DNA of 64,000 bases from Bacteroidota bacterium (GTDB lineage Bacteria > Bacteroidota > Bacteroidia > Chitinophagales > Chitinophagaceae): positions 62,001-126,000 of the forward strand of contig JAPLEH010000001.1 in assembly GCA_026391455.1 (NCBI GenBank). Reading direction: 5' to 3'. Shown here piece after piece: positions 1 through 8,190 of this stretch. The notes under the pieces were generated by a model. It had not been told where the DNA came from and searched no databases. It saw only the letters and a program-made list of their open reading frames with translations. Each line of letters begins with the position of its first letter. Position 1 is the stretch's first letter. The translations under genes and the position numbers were made by a program.

Positions 1-699
1 ATCATCAACTCGTTCAACCTGATCGACGGGGTGGACGGACTGGCGGCCAGCCTCGGTATCCTTACCATGCTGGTATTCGGTATCTATTTCTTTACCGTAG
101 AATACCAGGCCTATGCCTTACTGGCATTTGCACTGGCCGGCAGCCTGGTTGCCTTTCTTATTTTTAATCATCATCCTGCAAAAATATTCATGGGCGATTC
201 CGGATCACTGATGATCGGATTGATCAATGCCATTCTGGTGATCAAGTTTATCAATGTGGCCCATACGCCTTTCGTTACCGTTCCGCTCAGTTCTTCGGTA
301 GCCATTGGTTTCGCCATTCTGATCGTGCCCCTGCTCGATACGCTGCGCGTTTTTGCGATCCGTATTCTCAATGGTAATTCTCCCTTTACGCCCGATCGTA
401 ACCACGTGCATCATTTGCTCCTCGACAGAGGGCTTAGCCATGCAGCCGTTACATTTACCTGTGTGGGGATCAATGTAGGATTTATCTTGTTGGCCTGGTT
501 TGGCAGATCGCTGGGTAGTACCATATTGCTCCTCATTATGCTTGCTATCGCCTTTTCAGGAATCGGTCTCCTGTATTATTACAAAAGACCCCGGCAAATG
601 GTGGTGGCCAAAACCGAAAGTGGTACCACACAACTGCAAACCAGTTCCAAAGTGGTAAAATTGGCCAAAGAACTGCAGGCCGCTGAAAAAAAGAATTAA
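1..699 (+). CDS. Glycosyltransferase family 4 (WecA/MraY-like), 5' truncated
   Basis: This is the C-terminal 232 residues of an integral-membrane polyprenyl-phosphate sugar-1-phosphate transferase, the family that loads UDP-HexNAc-1-P onto undecaprenyl phosphate for surface glycan synthesis. The reading frame is open from base 1 and begins inside the family motif NLIDGVDGLA. The MGDSGS motif and the basic/histidine motif NHVHHLLLDRG follow, with several hydrophobic segments and a short polar tail. The HVHH-type motif favours WecA/TagO-like enzymes over MraY. The start lies outside the window, so the full length is unknown. It is followed by a strong intrinsic terminator. Confidence 0.9.
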   Translation: MINSFNLIDGVDGLAASLGILTMLVFGIYFFTVEYQAYALLAFALAGSLVAFLIFNHHPAKIFMGDSGSLMIGLINAILVIKFINVAHTPFVTVPLSSSVAIGFAILIVPLLDTLRVFAIRILNGNSPFTPDRNHVHHLLLDRGLSHAAVTFTCVGINVGFILLAWFGRSLGSTILLLIMLAIAFSGIGLLYYYKRPRQMVVAKTESGTTQLQTSSKVVKLAKELQAAEKKN

Positions 700-719
700 T
701 GAATCGCGCCCGAATATTT

Positions 720-748
720 GCCCCGGTCTTGTACCGGGGCTTTTTTTT
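720..748 (+). terminator. Rho-independent terminator after glycosyltransferase
   Basis: GCCCCGGT (720-727) pairs with ACCGGGGC (733-740) across a 5-nt loop, followed by eight T. It separates the transferase gene from frr. Confidence 0.9.
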
Positions 749-764
749 GATGCGCCCGATTCAG

Positions 765-772
765 TAAATTTG
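765..772 (+). promoter_or_regulatory. Candidate -7 box of frr promoter
   Basis: TAAATTTG is an exact match to the Bacteroidota -7 consensus TAnnTTTG and lies 54 nt before the frr ATG. No convincing -33 TTTG is placed; the T-tract of the preceding terminator occupies that area. Confidence 0.4.
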
Positions 773-826
773 CATCCCTTCCATGTAACTTAGCCGTGAA
801 GGGGCATCAATTTAAAAATAAACGTT

Positions 827-1390
827 ATGTCTGAAGATATTTCATCAATTATCGCAGGGGCACAAGACCATATGAAGAAGGCCATCAGCCACCTCGAAAG
901 TGAACTGGTAAAGATCAGGGCCGGAAAAGCCAATCCTCAAATGCTGGATGGCATTGTGGTGGATTATTATGGTGCGCCCATGCCCATTAATCAGGTAGCC
1001 AATATTAGTGTCATGGATGCCCGGACTCTCAGTATTCAGCCCTGGGAAAAAAATATGCTTCAGCCCATTGAACGGGCCATTATTGCCGCCAATATTGGTA
1101 TCAATCCCCAAAATGACGGAGCGCTGATCCGTTTATTTCTCCCTCCTTTAACCGAAGAACGCAGAAAAGAACTGGTAAAAAGATGCCAGGCAGAAGGGGA
1201 GCATTCCAAGGTGGCCATCCGCAATATTCGCCGGGATGCCATCGAACATATCAAGAGACTGCAAAAGAACGGGCTCAGTGAAGATGCAGCCAAAGATGCA
1301 GAAACGGATGTACAGGGCGTGACCGATAAATTCATTGCAACCGTGGAAACCCATCTCAGCTCCAAAGAGAAAGAGATCATGTCTGTATAA
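827..1390 (+). CDS. frr: Ribosome recycling factor
   Basis: Cytoplasmic factor that splits post-termination ribosomes together with EF-G. The 187-residue length is standard. Recognisable segments are the N-terminal helix region with LESELVKIRAGKANPQML, the central IQPWEKNMLQPIERAI, the loop INPQNDGALIRLFLPPLTEERR and the C-terminal three-helix region with IRNIRRDAIEHIKRLQ. The ATG at 827 gives the usual short N-terminus. It is flanked upstream by a terminator and downstream by a repeat-rich intergenic region, so it is probably monocistronic. Confidence 0.97.
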   Translation: MSEDISSIIAGAQDHMKKAISHLESELVKIRAGKANPQMLDGIVVDYYGAPMPINQVANISVMDARTLSIQPWEKNMLQPIERAIIAANIGINPQNDGALIRLFLPPLTEERRKELVKRCQAEGEHSKVAIRNIRRDAIEHIKRLQKNGLSEDAAKDAETDVQGVTDKFIATVETHLSSKEKEIMSV

Positions 1391-1794
1391 ACGAGATTAT
1401 TTCAAACACTTTATTCATTTCTAATTGCTGTAAGGCAAGCGTGTCAATTTCCGTTAAGCAGGAAGATGCTTTGCCATTTGCGACCCTATTGTTCGCACGC
1501 AGAGGGATTGAGCTTAGGGAGAAATACTGCCTTCGGCTGTATTATTCGTGCTATTAGTGTAATTCGTGGCCCCATTGTCCGCACGCAGAGGGCCAGAGCT
1601 TAGGGAGGTATACCGCCTTTGGCTGTATCATTCGTGTCATTAGTGCAATTCGTGGCCACTATTGCCGAAGGCAATCTGTGTTTATCTGTGTTCATCAGTG
1701 GCTTACCCCTCGCCGAAGGCGATTCTGTATTATTCGTGTCATTAGTGTAATTCGTGGCCCACCATTGCCGAAGGCAATCTGTGTCTATCTGTGT
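1391..1794. repeat. Intergenic block of duplicated repeats with 9- and 10-bp periodicity
   Basis: No gene is apparent. Two diverged 84-bp copies lie in tandem at 1488-1571 and 1574-1657; a partial third copy of their right end lies at about 1725-1759. Two 43-bp copies at 1661-1703 and 1764-1806 start with the palindrome ATTGCCGAAGGCAAT. Inside the units there is a short phase: TTCGTGTCA, TTAGTGTAA, TTCGTGGCC (9 bp), and ATCTGTGTTT, ATCTGTGTTC, ATCAGTGGCT (10 bp). The last copy runs into the EamA gene and supplies its stop codon (complement of TCA at 1795-1797). Confidence 0.8.
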
Positions 1795-2694
1795 TCATCT
1801 GTGGCTACGCGCCACTGGTCTGTTCGCCATATACACCCCAAATAAAATAATGCCGAGGCAAATCACCTGTATCCAGGTAATATGCTCATGGTCAAAAAAG
1901 CCCCAGGCCAATGCCACAAAGGGAATACCATAGGTAACAAGCGAAGCAAACAGACTGCCCGCCTTTTGAACCAGGATATAAAATAAGGCGGTGGCGATAG
2001 CACTGCCTGCAACGCCCAATGCAGATACAGCGATAACCGCCCGTTGCACCTGGGTATCGCCAAAATTCAATTGCCAGAATCCCTGCAGCGAGAGCACGAT
2101 GGCTGTGGGGATGGTCATAAAGGCCAGTGAAACGGTGGCCGCATGAACAGGGTGAATGCCCTGCAGGTATTGAGCCACCATATTTACATTAATACCGTAA
2201 AGCAGGGTGGCAGCAATGGCCATCAGCATATAGCTGTAGTTATTGAGTTGAATGGATTTTTCACCCATAATTACCGGTGCAATGGTAAGTAAAACAAGAC
2301 CCGAGAACCCGATAAGCACCCCCCATATCTTTCGCGTTTCAATCTTCACCTTAAAAACAAGAATACCTACGACCACCACACAAATCGGGGTGAGTGAATT
2401 TAAAATACCTCCCAGGGAGCCGTCGATTTTAGTCATGGCAGCCGCAAACAGAAAAGCCGGCAGCAAGTTTCCAAAAACAGCACTGAGTATCACCACGCCC
2501 AATTTTTGGCGGGGAATCTTTGAAATATGCACCACTGCAAAAGGCACAAATACCAAACCGGCCGCAAATATGCGTAGGGCGGCGATCTGCGTGGCATTTA
2601 GATGGCTGGTACTGTCTTTCATCAGTTTGAATGAGCTTCCCCAGATGATACAGAGGATGATAAAGATGACCCAGCGGGAAAAATTTTTGTGCAT
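1795..2694 (-). CDS. EamA (DMT superfamily) transporter
   Basis: Inner-membrane drug/metabolite exporter of the ten-helix EamA type; substrate not predictable. The 299 residues are hydrophobic throughout. The N-terminal half shows IILCIIWGSSFKLMK and the second half VTYGIPFVALAWGFFDHEHIT, both typical of the duplicated EamA domain. The ATG at 2694 (MHKNFSRW) is preferred over an in-frame TTG twelve bases upstream. The last three residues and the stop are encoded by the adjacent intergenic repeat. It is transcribed toward frr and divergently from ppk2. Confidence 0.88.
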   Translation of the reverse strand: MHKNFSRWVIFIILCIIWGSSFKLMKDSTSHLNATQIAALRIFAAGLVFVPFAVVHISKIPRQKLGVVILSAVFGNLLPAFLFAAAMTKIDGSLGGILNSLTPICVVVVGILVFKVKIETRKIWGVLIGFSGLVLLTIAPVIMGEKSIQLNNYSYMLMAIAATLLYGINVNMVAQYLQGIHPVHAATVSLAFMTIPTAIVLSLQGFWQLNFGDTQVQRAVIAVSALGVAGSAIATALFYILVQKAGSLFASLVTYGIPFVALAWGFFDHEHITWIQVICLGIILFGVYMANRPVARSHR

Positions 2695-2792
2695 AAAGAG
2701 GGGCAAAGTTCATGATTTAAGGTCATTTGTTCTGTATTATTTTCGGCGCAGAAGACCTTCAAAATAGTATATTGCAATCAAAGCAATTTTCT

Positions 2793-3539
2793 ATGAGCAA
2801 TATACTACTGAAAGATATTTCTACACGGGCTCCCAAGGGGCTGGACAAACAAGCAACCAAAGAAAAAACAGACGCCATACTGGAAGAACTGGACGAATTG
2901 CAAAACCTGTTGTTTGCAGAAAGTAAACACTCCGTACTGGTAGTGATACAGGGTATGGATGGAAGTGGTAAAGACGGCGTGATACGGAATGTATTGGGCA
3001 ATATGAATCCGCAGGGAGTTACAGTGCGTTCTTATAAAGCGCCTACGGCTGAAGAGCTGTCGCATGATTTTTTATGGCGTATACACCAGCATGCACCAGC
3101 TAAAGGAATGATACAGGTGTTTAACAGATCCCATTATGAAGACATTCTAGTAACCCGTGTGCATAAATGGTGTGATGATGAAACGGCCCGCAAACGGATG
3201 AATGCGATCAACGATTTTGAAAAATTGCTGCAGGAGCATAATCGTACACATATTCTCAAATTCTACCTGCATATTTCACCAGAAGAGCAGCACGAGCGGC
3301 TTTCCGAACGCATGAAAGATCCTGCCAAAATGTGGAAATACAATGAAAAGGATTTTGAAGAAGCTAAACTCTGGGGAGATTATATGCAGGCTTACGAAGA
3401 TTGTTTCAACAACTGCAACAACCCGGAATGGACCATTGTACCAGCCGATCAAAACTGGTACAAAGAGTTTATCATTGCGACCCAATTGCGCGACCTGCTG
3501 AAGGGATTGAATATGCAGTTTCCAGGGTTAAAAAAGTAG
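2793..3539 (+). CDS. ppk2: Polyphosphate kinase 2 family protein
   Basis: Nucleotide phosphotransferase that uses polyphosphate to phosphorylate AMP/ADP or GDP. The 248-residue protein has a single PPK2 domain with Walker A GMDGSGKDG (residues 54-62), a Walker-B-like FNRSHYEDILVTRVH near 115-130, and a lid region around MKDPAKMWKYNEKDFEEAK. The HYED form of the second motif resembles class III enzymes, which can use both AMP and ADP; that subclass call is inference. The ATG at 2793 (MSNILLKDIS) is chosen over an upstream in-frame TTG. Confidence 0.9.
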   Translation: MSNILLKDISTRAPKGLDKQATKEKTDAILEELDELQNLLFAESKHSVLVVIQGMDGSGKDGVIRNVLGNMNPQGVTVRSYKAPTAEELSHDFLWRIHQHAPAKGMIQVFNRSHYEDILVTRVHKWCDDETARKRMNAINDFEKLLQEHNRTHILKFYLHISPEEQHERLSERMKDPAKMWKYNEKDFEEAKLWGDYMQAYEDCFNNCNNPEWTIVPADQNWYKEFIIATQLRDLLKGLNMQFPGLKK

Positions 3540-3609
3540 TCGATATTTTTATAATACGTATATTTACCTAGACTCTGATTAGCTATTTCGTAAACCAAAA
3601 TCATTTTTT

Positions 3610-4059
3610 ATGAGCATGATGAAAGAATTCAAGGAATTTGCCATGAAAGGCAGCCTTGTAGAAATTGCCGTCGCCTTTGTTATGGGGGGCGCATTTGGCA
3701 AAGTAGTTACTTCCTTTACAGACGGACTGGTAGCACCATTAGTAGGTTTGCTTACCGGGAAAGACCTTAGTCAGAACATGCTGGTACTAAAAAAGGGGGT
3801 GGAAGCAAAGGAGGCAGTTAAAGATGCTGCTGGCAACATTACCGAACAGGCCGTCGCTGCCCAGGCAGAAGTTGCATTGAAATGGGGAGCTTTTGTAACT
3901 ACCGTTATTGATTTTATTATTGTAGCATTTGTTATGTTTCTGGTCATAAAAGCGATTAACAGCCTGAAAAAGAAAGAAGAAGCTGCGCCAGCCGCCCCTG
4001 CACCCACGCCGGAAGACATTCAACTTCTGCGTGAAATAAGGGATGCCCTGAAAAAATAA
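3610..4059 (+). CDS. mscL: Large-conductance mechanosensitive channel
   Basis: Pentameric inner-membrane tension valve that releases solutes on osmotic downshock. The 149 residues start with the amphipathic N-helix MSMMKEFKEFAMKG, followed by TM1 (about 15-45, containing VAFVMGGAFGKVVTSF), a periplasmic loop, TM2 (about 90-115, VTTVIDFIIVAFVMFLVIKAIN), a lysine-rich stretch and a C-terminal bundle helix IQLLREIRDALKK. An Ala/Pro linker (about 126-134) precedes the last helix. Two hairpins follow the gene. Confidence 0.96.
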   Translation: MSMMKEFKEFAMKGSLVEIAVAFVMGGAFGKVVTSFTDGLVAPLVGLLTGKDLSQNMLVLKKGVEAKEAVKDAAGNITEQAVAAQAEVALKWGAFVTTVIDFIIVAFVMFLVIKAINSLKKKEEAAPAAPAPTPEDIQLLREIRDALKK

Positions 4060-4068
4060 CCATGGAAA

Positions 4069-4104
4069 AAGGGAAGTCCCGGAAGGGGCGATTCCCTTAT
4101 TTTT
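4069..4104 (+). terminator. Terminator after mscL
   Basis: AAGGGAA (4069-4075) pairs with TTCCCTT (4092-4098), followed by ATTTTTG. The 16-nt loop may pair internally. Confidence 0.65.
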
Positions 4105-4106
4105 GT

Positions 4107-4153
4107 AAAGTCCTGTGCATGGGCAAGATAACCATCGCAGGACTTTATTTTTT
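4107..4153 (+). terminator. Second hairpin terminator between mscL and scpA
   Basis: AAAGTCCTG (4107-4115) pairs perfectly with CAGGACTTT (4138-4146) around a 22-nt loop, followed by ATTTTTT. It ends 20 nt before the scpA start codon, so any scpA promoter must overlap it or read-through must occur. Confidence 0.6.
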
Positions 4154-4173
4154 GAACGAACAACCCGATCATC

Positions 4174-4965
4174 GTGCAGAACAACACATCGTACCAAATC
4201 AAATTACCGCAATTTGAGGGGCCTTTCGACCTGCTCCTTTTCTTCATTGAAAGAGATGAACTGGATATCTATAATATCCCCATTACCCGTATCATCAATG
4301 ATTTTCTTGACTATATCCATAAAAGTGAGGAATTGAATATAGAACTCAGCAGTGAGTTCATCCTGTTTATTTCCACACTGATGCGTATCAAAGCTAAAAT
4401 GCTGCTGCCCCGCAAGGAACTGGATGCACAAGGCAATGAAATAGATCCGCGTGAAGAGCTGGTGAACAAGATTCTTGAATATAAACGGTTCAAGGAAGCT
4501 TCTGCACAACTCGCAGAAATGGAAGCCATTCGTATGCTGATGGTAAAACGCGGAAACATTCAGAAGGAACTATCCAGCATCGGCGAAGAAGCCGGTGAAG
4601 GCACGGAAATACAAAATATCACGCTGTTTAAACTGATGCGCGCTTTTGAGCGGGCTATGCAGAAATACAGCGACCGCATTAATAAGCCGGTGCATACGGT
4701 TGTAGAGTATAAGTACACCATGGAATCAAGCCGCGACCGCATGCTTGTCATGGCCAGGGAGCACCGGAACCTGTCGTTTGAAAAAATTTTTGATAACTGT
4801 GAAAACAGGGTACACGCCATTTTCCTTTTTCTCTCCCTGCTCGAACTCGTGCAGCAGAAATTCCTGAAGATCATGATCGGGGAAGGGAAAAACAATTTCA
4901 TTATTGAGTATAATGAACCGGAAGATCGCCTGGCGGAACTCGAAGACCAGAATCAATCATTATAA
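4174..4965 (+). CDS. scpA: Segregation and condensation protein A
   Basis: Kleisin subunit of the SMC-ScpAB condensin-like complex. The 263 residues open with YQIKLPQFEGPFDLLLFFIERDELDIYNIPITRI, the SMC-binding N-terminal domain; I break it here into PQFEGPFDLLL and ELDIYNIPI. A central SSEFILFISTLMRIKAKMLLP and a C-terminal winged-helix segment near FLFLSLLELVQQKFLKI follow. The only suitable start is GTG at 4174. No scpB is next to it. It precedes the osmC-like gene by 18 nt, suggesting co-transcription. Confidence 0.92.
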   Translation: MQNNTSYQIKLPQFEGPFDLLLFFIERDELDIYNIPITRIINDFLDYIHKSEELNIELSSEFILFISTLMRIKAKMLLPRKELDAQGNEIDPREELVNKILEYKRFKEASAQLAEMEAIRMLMVKRGNIQKELSSIGEEAGEGTEIQNITLFKLMRAFERAMQKYSDRINKPVHTVVEYKYTMESSRDRMLVMAREHRNLSFEKIFDNCENRVHAIFLFLSLLELVQQKFLKIMIGEGKNNFIIEYNEPEDRLAELEDQNQSL

Positions 4966-4983
4966 ACACTAAAACTATCGCGT

Positions 4984-5418
4984 ATGAAAAGATCAGCAAC
5001 TGCCAACTGGAAGGGTTCCGGTAAAGAAGGCAGCGGTAAGTTGATAACCCAATCGGGTGTCATTAAAAATAAAAATTACGATTTCAGAAGCCGCTTCGAA
5101 GATGGTACTTATACCAATCCCGAAGAGCTGATTGCCGCCGCACATGCCGGTTGCTTTTCCATGAAACTCAGTTTTGTACTCGGTGCTGCCGGTCTTACCC
5201 CCAGCCGCATTGAAACCACTTGCACCATCACCCTCGAAGGCGGTGCTATTACCAGCAGCCATCTCGAAGTAAAAGCCAAAGTACCCAAATGCAAAGCTGC
5301 TGCTTTTGCCGAATATGCAGCCGATGCCAAAGCCAATTGCCCCGTAAGCAAATTGCTGAATACGGAGATTACAATGCATGCAGAGCTGGTGAAAAGTTTT
5401 AGTGCAGCAAAAGAATGA
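4984..5418 (+). CDS. OsmC family peroxiredoxin
   Basis: Thiol-dependent organic hydroperoxide reductase of the OsmC/Ohr superfamily. The 144-residue protein has the peroxidatic cysteine in AAAHAGCFSMKLS (C57) and the resolving cysteine in KANCPVSKLL (C119), which fits the OsmC branch. It starts 18 nt after scpA and ends at a strong terminator. Confidence 0.93.
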   Translation: MKRSATANWKGSGKEGSGKLITQSGVIKNKNYDFRSRFEDGTYTNPEELIAAAHAGCFSMKLSFVLGAAGLTPSRIETTCTITLEGGAITSSHLEVKAKVPKCKAAAFAEYAADAKANCPVSKLLNTEITMHAELVKSFSAAKE

Positions 5419-5443
5419 CCACACGTTAATAAAGTTATAATGG

Positions 5444-5471
5444 AACCGCTACTTCAGGTAGCGGTTTTTTT
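5444..5471. terminator. Terminator between convergent genes
   Basis: AACCGCTAC (5444-5452) pairs with GTAGCGGTT (5458-5466), followed by a T run to 5471. It lies between the osmC-like gene (plus) and the L,D-transpeptidase-like gene (minus); the T-tract serves the plus strand. Confidence 0.85.
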
Positions 5472-5516
5472 ATGCGCAATAAGTACTTGTCAATTTTGAA
5501 GGTATCAGGTAGTACT

Positions 5517-6158
5517 TTATTCAAATACCCAAAGTAAAACAGGTTTGCGTGAGTGGTTGAGAATCGGTTTGAGTTTTTCAAGAAAAGCGGGCGATACCGT
5601 TGTACATCCATTGCTCTGGCAGATCTCATCTTTTGTCTCGCTATCAGGTACACAGGAATGGGAATGTAAAACCACCGTGCGTTCAAAGGCATTGCTATTG
5701 GTACTGTCGAGCCCGTGAAGTTTATAAGAGTAACCGAATTTGCCGGTATACGAACTGCCCACCCGGTATTTGCCCAGTGAAGTGCAACCACTGCCCACCA
5801 CATTACTGTACTTCCTTCCTTCCAGCCAGTATTGAAAACAATTTCCATGGGTCACCAATCCGGCCATCTGTATCGTGTCTTTTGCGAGGTCATACACAAA
5901 AAAACGATTTTGCCCCGAAGCCGGTTTCATATCCAGCAGAAATACCACTTCTTCATTATACCCTTTTTTCTCAATGAAGGCTTTGGCTTCGGCTGCTTTG
6001 TCGGCCAGGCGATGCCCATCCGGGCGACCGCGGGAAAATTTCTTCGTGGTATGCGTCAAACTGCCTTTCTGTTGTTTGACAGGAATGGCTGAATAAGTAA
6101 ACCAGGAAATGGTCAGCACAATAAGGGTGGTGAAAAACAAATAACGGAGGAGTTTCAT
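5517..6158 (-). CDS. Murein L,D-transpeptidase catalytic domain family protein (YkuD_2 type)
   Basis: Exported protein of about 213 residues with the YkuD_2-type fold. Its N-terminus MKLLRYLFFTTLIVLTISW is a signal peptide or anchor. The conserved part includes RFFVYDLAKDT, VTHGNC, VGSGCTSLGKYRVG, VVLHSHSCVP and the probable catalytic cysteine in SNGCTTVSP (C185). An upstream in-frame ATG at 6206 would bury the signal sequence, so 6158 is preferred. The family is common in Bacteroidota and its physiological substrate is not established. Confidence 0.87.
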   Translation of the reverse strand: MKLLRYLFFTTLIVLTISWFTYSAIPVKQQKGSLTHTTKKFSRGRPDGHRLADKAAEAKAFIEKKGYNEEVVFLLDMKPASGQNRFFVYDLAKDTIQMAGLVTHGNCFQYWLEGRKYSNVVGSGCTSLGKYRVGSSYTGKFGYSYKLHGLDSTNSNAFERTVVLHSHSCVPDSETKDEICQSNGCTTVSPAFLEKLKPILNHSRKPVLLWVFE

Positions 6159-6247
6159 AACAGCAGGTTGATGAAACCCTGTGATGCATGCCGCATTAAA
6201 ATCCATAGCGGCAAATCCAAAAGAAAAGTTAAAGCAAGGGACTGCAC

Positions 6248-6847
6248 TTAAAACCGCCAGCCTGCATATACCTGTACCACATTGTTTCGTACATCAAGTC
6301 TCGGTACTTCGGCAGGCCAGCTACCGCCTAAGGGGGCTTCTTCATTGGCTTTTTGCAAACTCACATTGATCCTTGCCCCGATAAAAAAGCCACTTAATGG
6401 CGAAATCTCCAAACCACCTGCAACGGCATAATCAAACTTTTTAAAATAATTGATCAGCCCACCGTTATTACGGATGGTATCACTTTCAGCATTGAGCAGG
6501 ATGGCAATCTGCGGGCCCGCATGAATATTGATCTTCTTCCCGATGTTCAGCGTGATGAGCTGAGGCAGCAACAGATAATCCAGGCTTACCGTGTTATTGT
6601 TGGTATTGGTTTTATAATTATATCCCTGGCGGGAAAGCATGATCTCAGACCGAAAGCCCAGCAGCTTTTTCGCTTTCGGGGCAATATACCCGCCGATCAT
6701 ATAACCGGTACGGTCACTGTTTGAGAATCCGGCTGTGCTGGTTACATTGGCGAAGTTTAAACCAGCTTTGACGCCTATTTTCAGTTGGGCATGGCTTGTC
6801 CAGTCAAAACAGCGCAGGCAGACGAATAACAACAGGATTTTTTTCAT
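6248..6847 (-). CDS. PorT-family outer membrane beta-barrel protein
   Basis: Secreted 199-residue protein with signal peptide MKKILLLFVCLRCFDWTSHA, then the opening typical of Bacteroidota small beta-barrels, LKIGVKAGLNFANV. Alternating hydrophobic strands follow, and it ends in an aromatic residue (VQVYAGWRF), as expected for outer-membrane barrels. The specific role is unknown. It is divergent from the AraC gene at 6945. Confidence 0.8.
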   Translation of the reverse strand: MKKILLLFVCLRCFDWTSHAQLKIGVKAGLNFANVTSTAGFSNSDRTGYMIGGYIAPKAKKLLGFRSEIMLSRQGYNYKTNTNNNTVSLDYLLLPQLITLNIGKKINIHAGPQIAILLNAESDTIRNNGGLINYFKKFDYAVAGGLEISPLSGFFIGARINVSLQKANEEAPLGGSWPAEVPRLDVRNNVVQVYAGWRF

Positions 6848-6944
6848 TGCTTATGGTTTGGAAGTAGTGTAAAGGTATGAAATAGATCAGGGCTAAGCCA
6901 ACAACACCTCCAGTTGCGTTAAACACATTAATTTTATAGAGAGA

Positions 6945-7742
6945 ATGATCAGGTACCAAACGATAGCACCCCCGCCAACGCTCGCCCATTATGTACGTTT
7001 TGGCTGGACCCTTGAAAGTGACAGTCCCTATACCCATCATAGCCTGGCCGATGGTTGTGCGGAATTGATTTTTCATTACCAGGGCATATTTGATGAAATG
7101 CGCGGCGATATAACCAAAGAAAAATCGGTCGTCTCCGGTTTACAGGGACCTGCCTGTAGCCACCGGCAGTTTTCGATAACCAGTGGCTTTGGTATGATCG
7201 GCCTGTACCTTTATCCCTTTGCGATCAATCAACTGTTCGGCATCAGTGCTGCAGCACTTGCAAATCAGTTGCCGGCCTTGTCCGATCTGTTGGGCAACGA
7301 AGGAAAAATTCTGGAAGAACGAATCATTACGGCACAAAATAATAACGAGAGGTTTGCCATCTTGTTTACCTATCTGGAGAACAGGCTTCGCAAATCCGAG
7401 TCGCTTTTTTCCCATGTGTACAATGCAGTAACAGCAATCATACAGGCCGGGGGTGAATGGAATATTCAGGACTTATCTTCACAATACTGTTTGAGTACCC
7501 GTCAATTCGAGCGAAAATTCCGGGACTGTGCGGGATTTACACCCAAACGCTATGCGCGGATTATCCGTTTTCAGAAAGCGGCTTCCGGTTATGGTACTTC
7601 ATTCCGAAGCCTTACTGAATTGGCCCATTATTGCGGTTATTATGACCAATCACATTTCATTCACGATTTCAGGGAGTTTTCGGGGTTACATCCCAAAGCC
7701 TATTTTTCCGGTGTTACGGCTGCTACCGCATGGCGCGATTAA
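6945..7742 (+). CDS. AraC family transcriptional regulator
   Basis: 265-residue regulator. The N-terminal part (YQTIAPPPTLAHYVRFGWTLES, then LADGCAELIFHYQG) resembles the ligand-sensing domain found in many Bacteroidota AraC proteins. The C-terminal double helix-turn-helix (about 175-262) includes LSSQYCLSTRQFERKFRDCAG and LTELAHYCGYYDQSHFIHDF, ending in the FREFSGLHPKAYF signature. It is followed by a VOC gene in the same direction; its targets are unknown. Confidence 0.9.
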   Translation: MIRYQTIAPPPTLAHYVRFGWTLESDSPYTHHSLADGCAELIFHYQGIFDEMRGDITKEKSVVSGLQGPACSHRQFSITSGFGMIGLYLYPFAINQLFGISAAALANQLPALSDLLGNEGKILEERIITAQNNNERFAILFTYLENRLRKSESLFSHVYNAVTAIIQAGGEWNIQDLSSQYCLSTRQFERKFRDCAGFTPKRYARIIRFQKAASGYGTSFRSLTELAHYCGYYDQSHFIHDFREFSGLHPKAYFSGVTAATAWRD

Positions 7743-7807
7743 AGAATGTCGTTTTTTTCCAATTTCTATACTGCGTCTGTTATTAGTTTTGATAAAAACA
7801 AATCAAA

Positions 7808-8185
7808 ATGAAAATACCTCCACAGTACAATCAATTGATGCCCTATCTCATTTTACACAATACTCCTGCATTTAAAACATTTATGCAGACCGTCTTTCAT
7901 GCGGAAGAACAACTGACGGTAGCGGGTGCTAATAGTACCATCGCCCATGGGGAAATGAAACTGGGGCAATCTGTCTTTATGTATTCGGAAGCCAGTGAAG
8001 CTTTTCCGGTGATGAACGCAGGACTCTTTATACACGTGGATAATGCAGATATTACGTATCAGGCAGCATTGGAAGCAGGTGCCGTTGTGGTACCCGGACA
8101 GGAGCCATCCGATAAAGAGTATGGCCGTGCCTGTGGCGTTCTGGATCCATTCGGCAATACCTGGTGGATTACATCCGTGAGCTAA
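7808..8185 (+). CDS. VOC family protein (PhnB/glyoxalase-like)
   Basis: A 125-residue single-domain vicinal-oxygen-chelate protein. It starts with MPYLILHNTPAFKTFMQTVF and ends with the common PhnB-like tail YGRACGVLDPFGNTWWITS. The metal-ligand set is incomplete compared with true glyoxalase I, so catalysis cannot be assumed. It lies 65 nt after the AraC gene and ends 5 nt from the convergent dxs stop. Confidence 0.88.
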   Translation: MKIPPQYNQLMPYLILHNTPAFKTFMQTVFHAEEQLTVAGANSTIAHGEMKLGQSVFMYSEASEAFPVMNAGLFIHVDNADITYQAALEAGAVVVPGQEPSDKEYGRACGVLDPFGNTWWITSVS

Positions 8186-8190
8186 GGCAT

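Noticed and set aside
2252-2767. 171-residue open frame on the plus strand opposite the EamA exporter
   Set aside because: Antisense to a well-supported transporter; the translation has no recognisable domain.
5600-6096. Plus-strand frames of 73-125 codons opposite the L,D-transpeptidase gene
   Set aside because: All overlap the well-supported minus-strand gene and one another in different frames, the hallmark of shadows.
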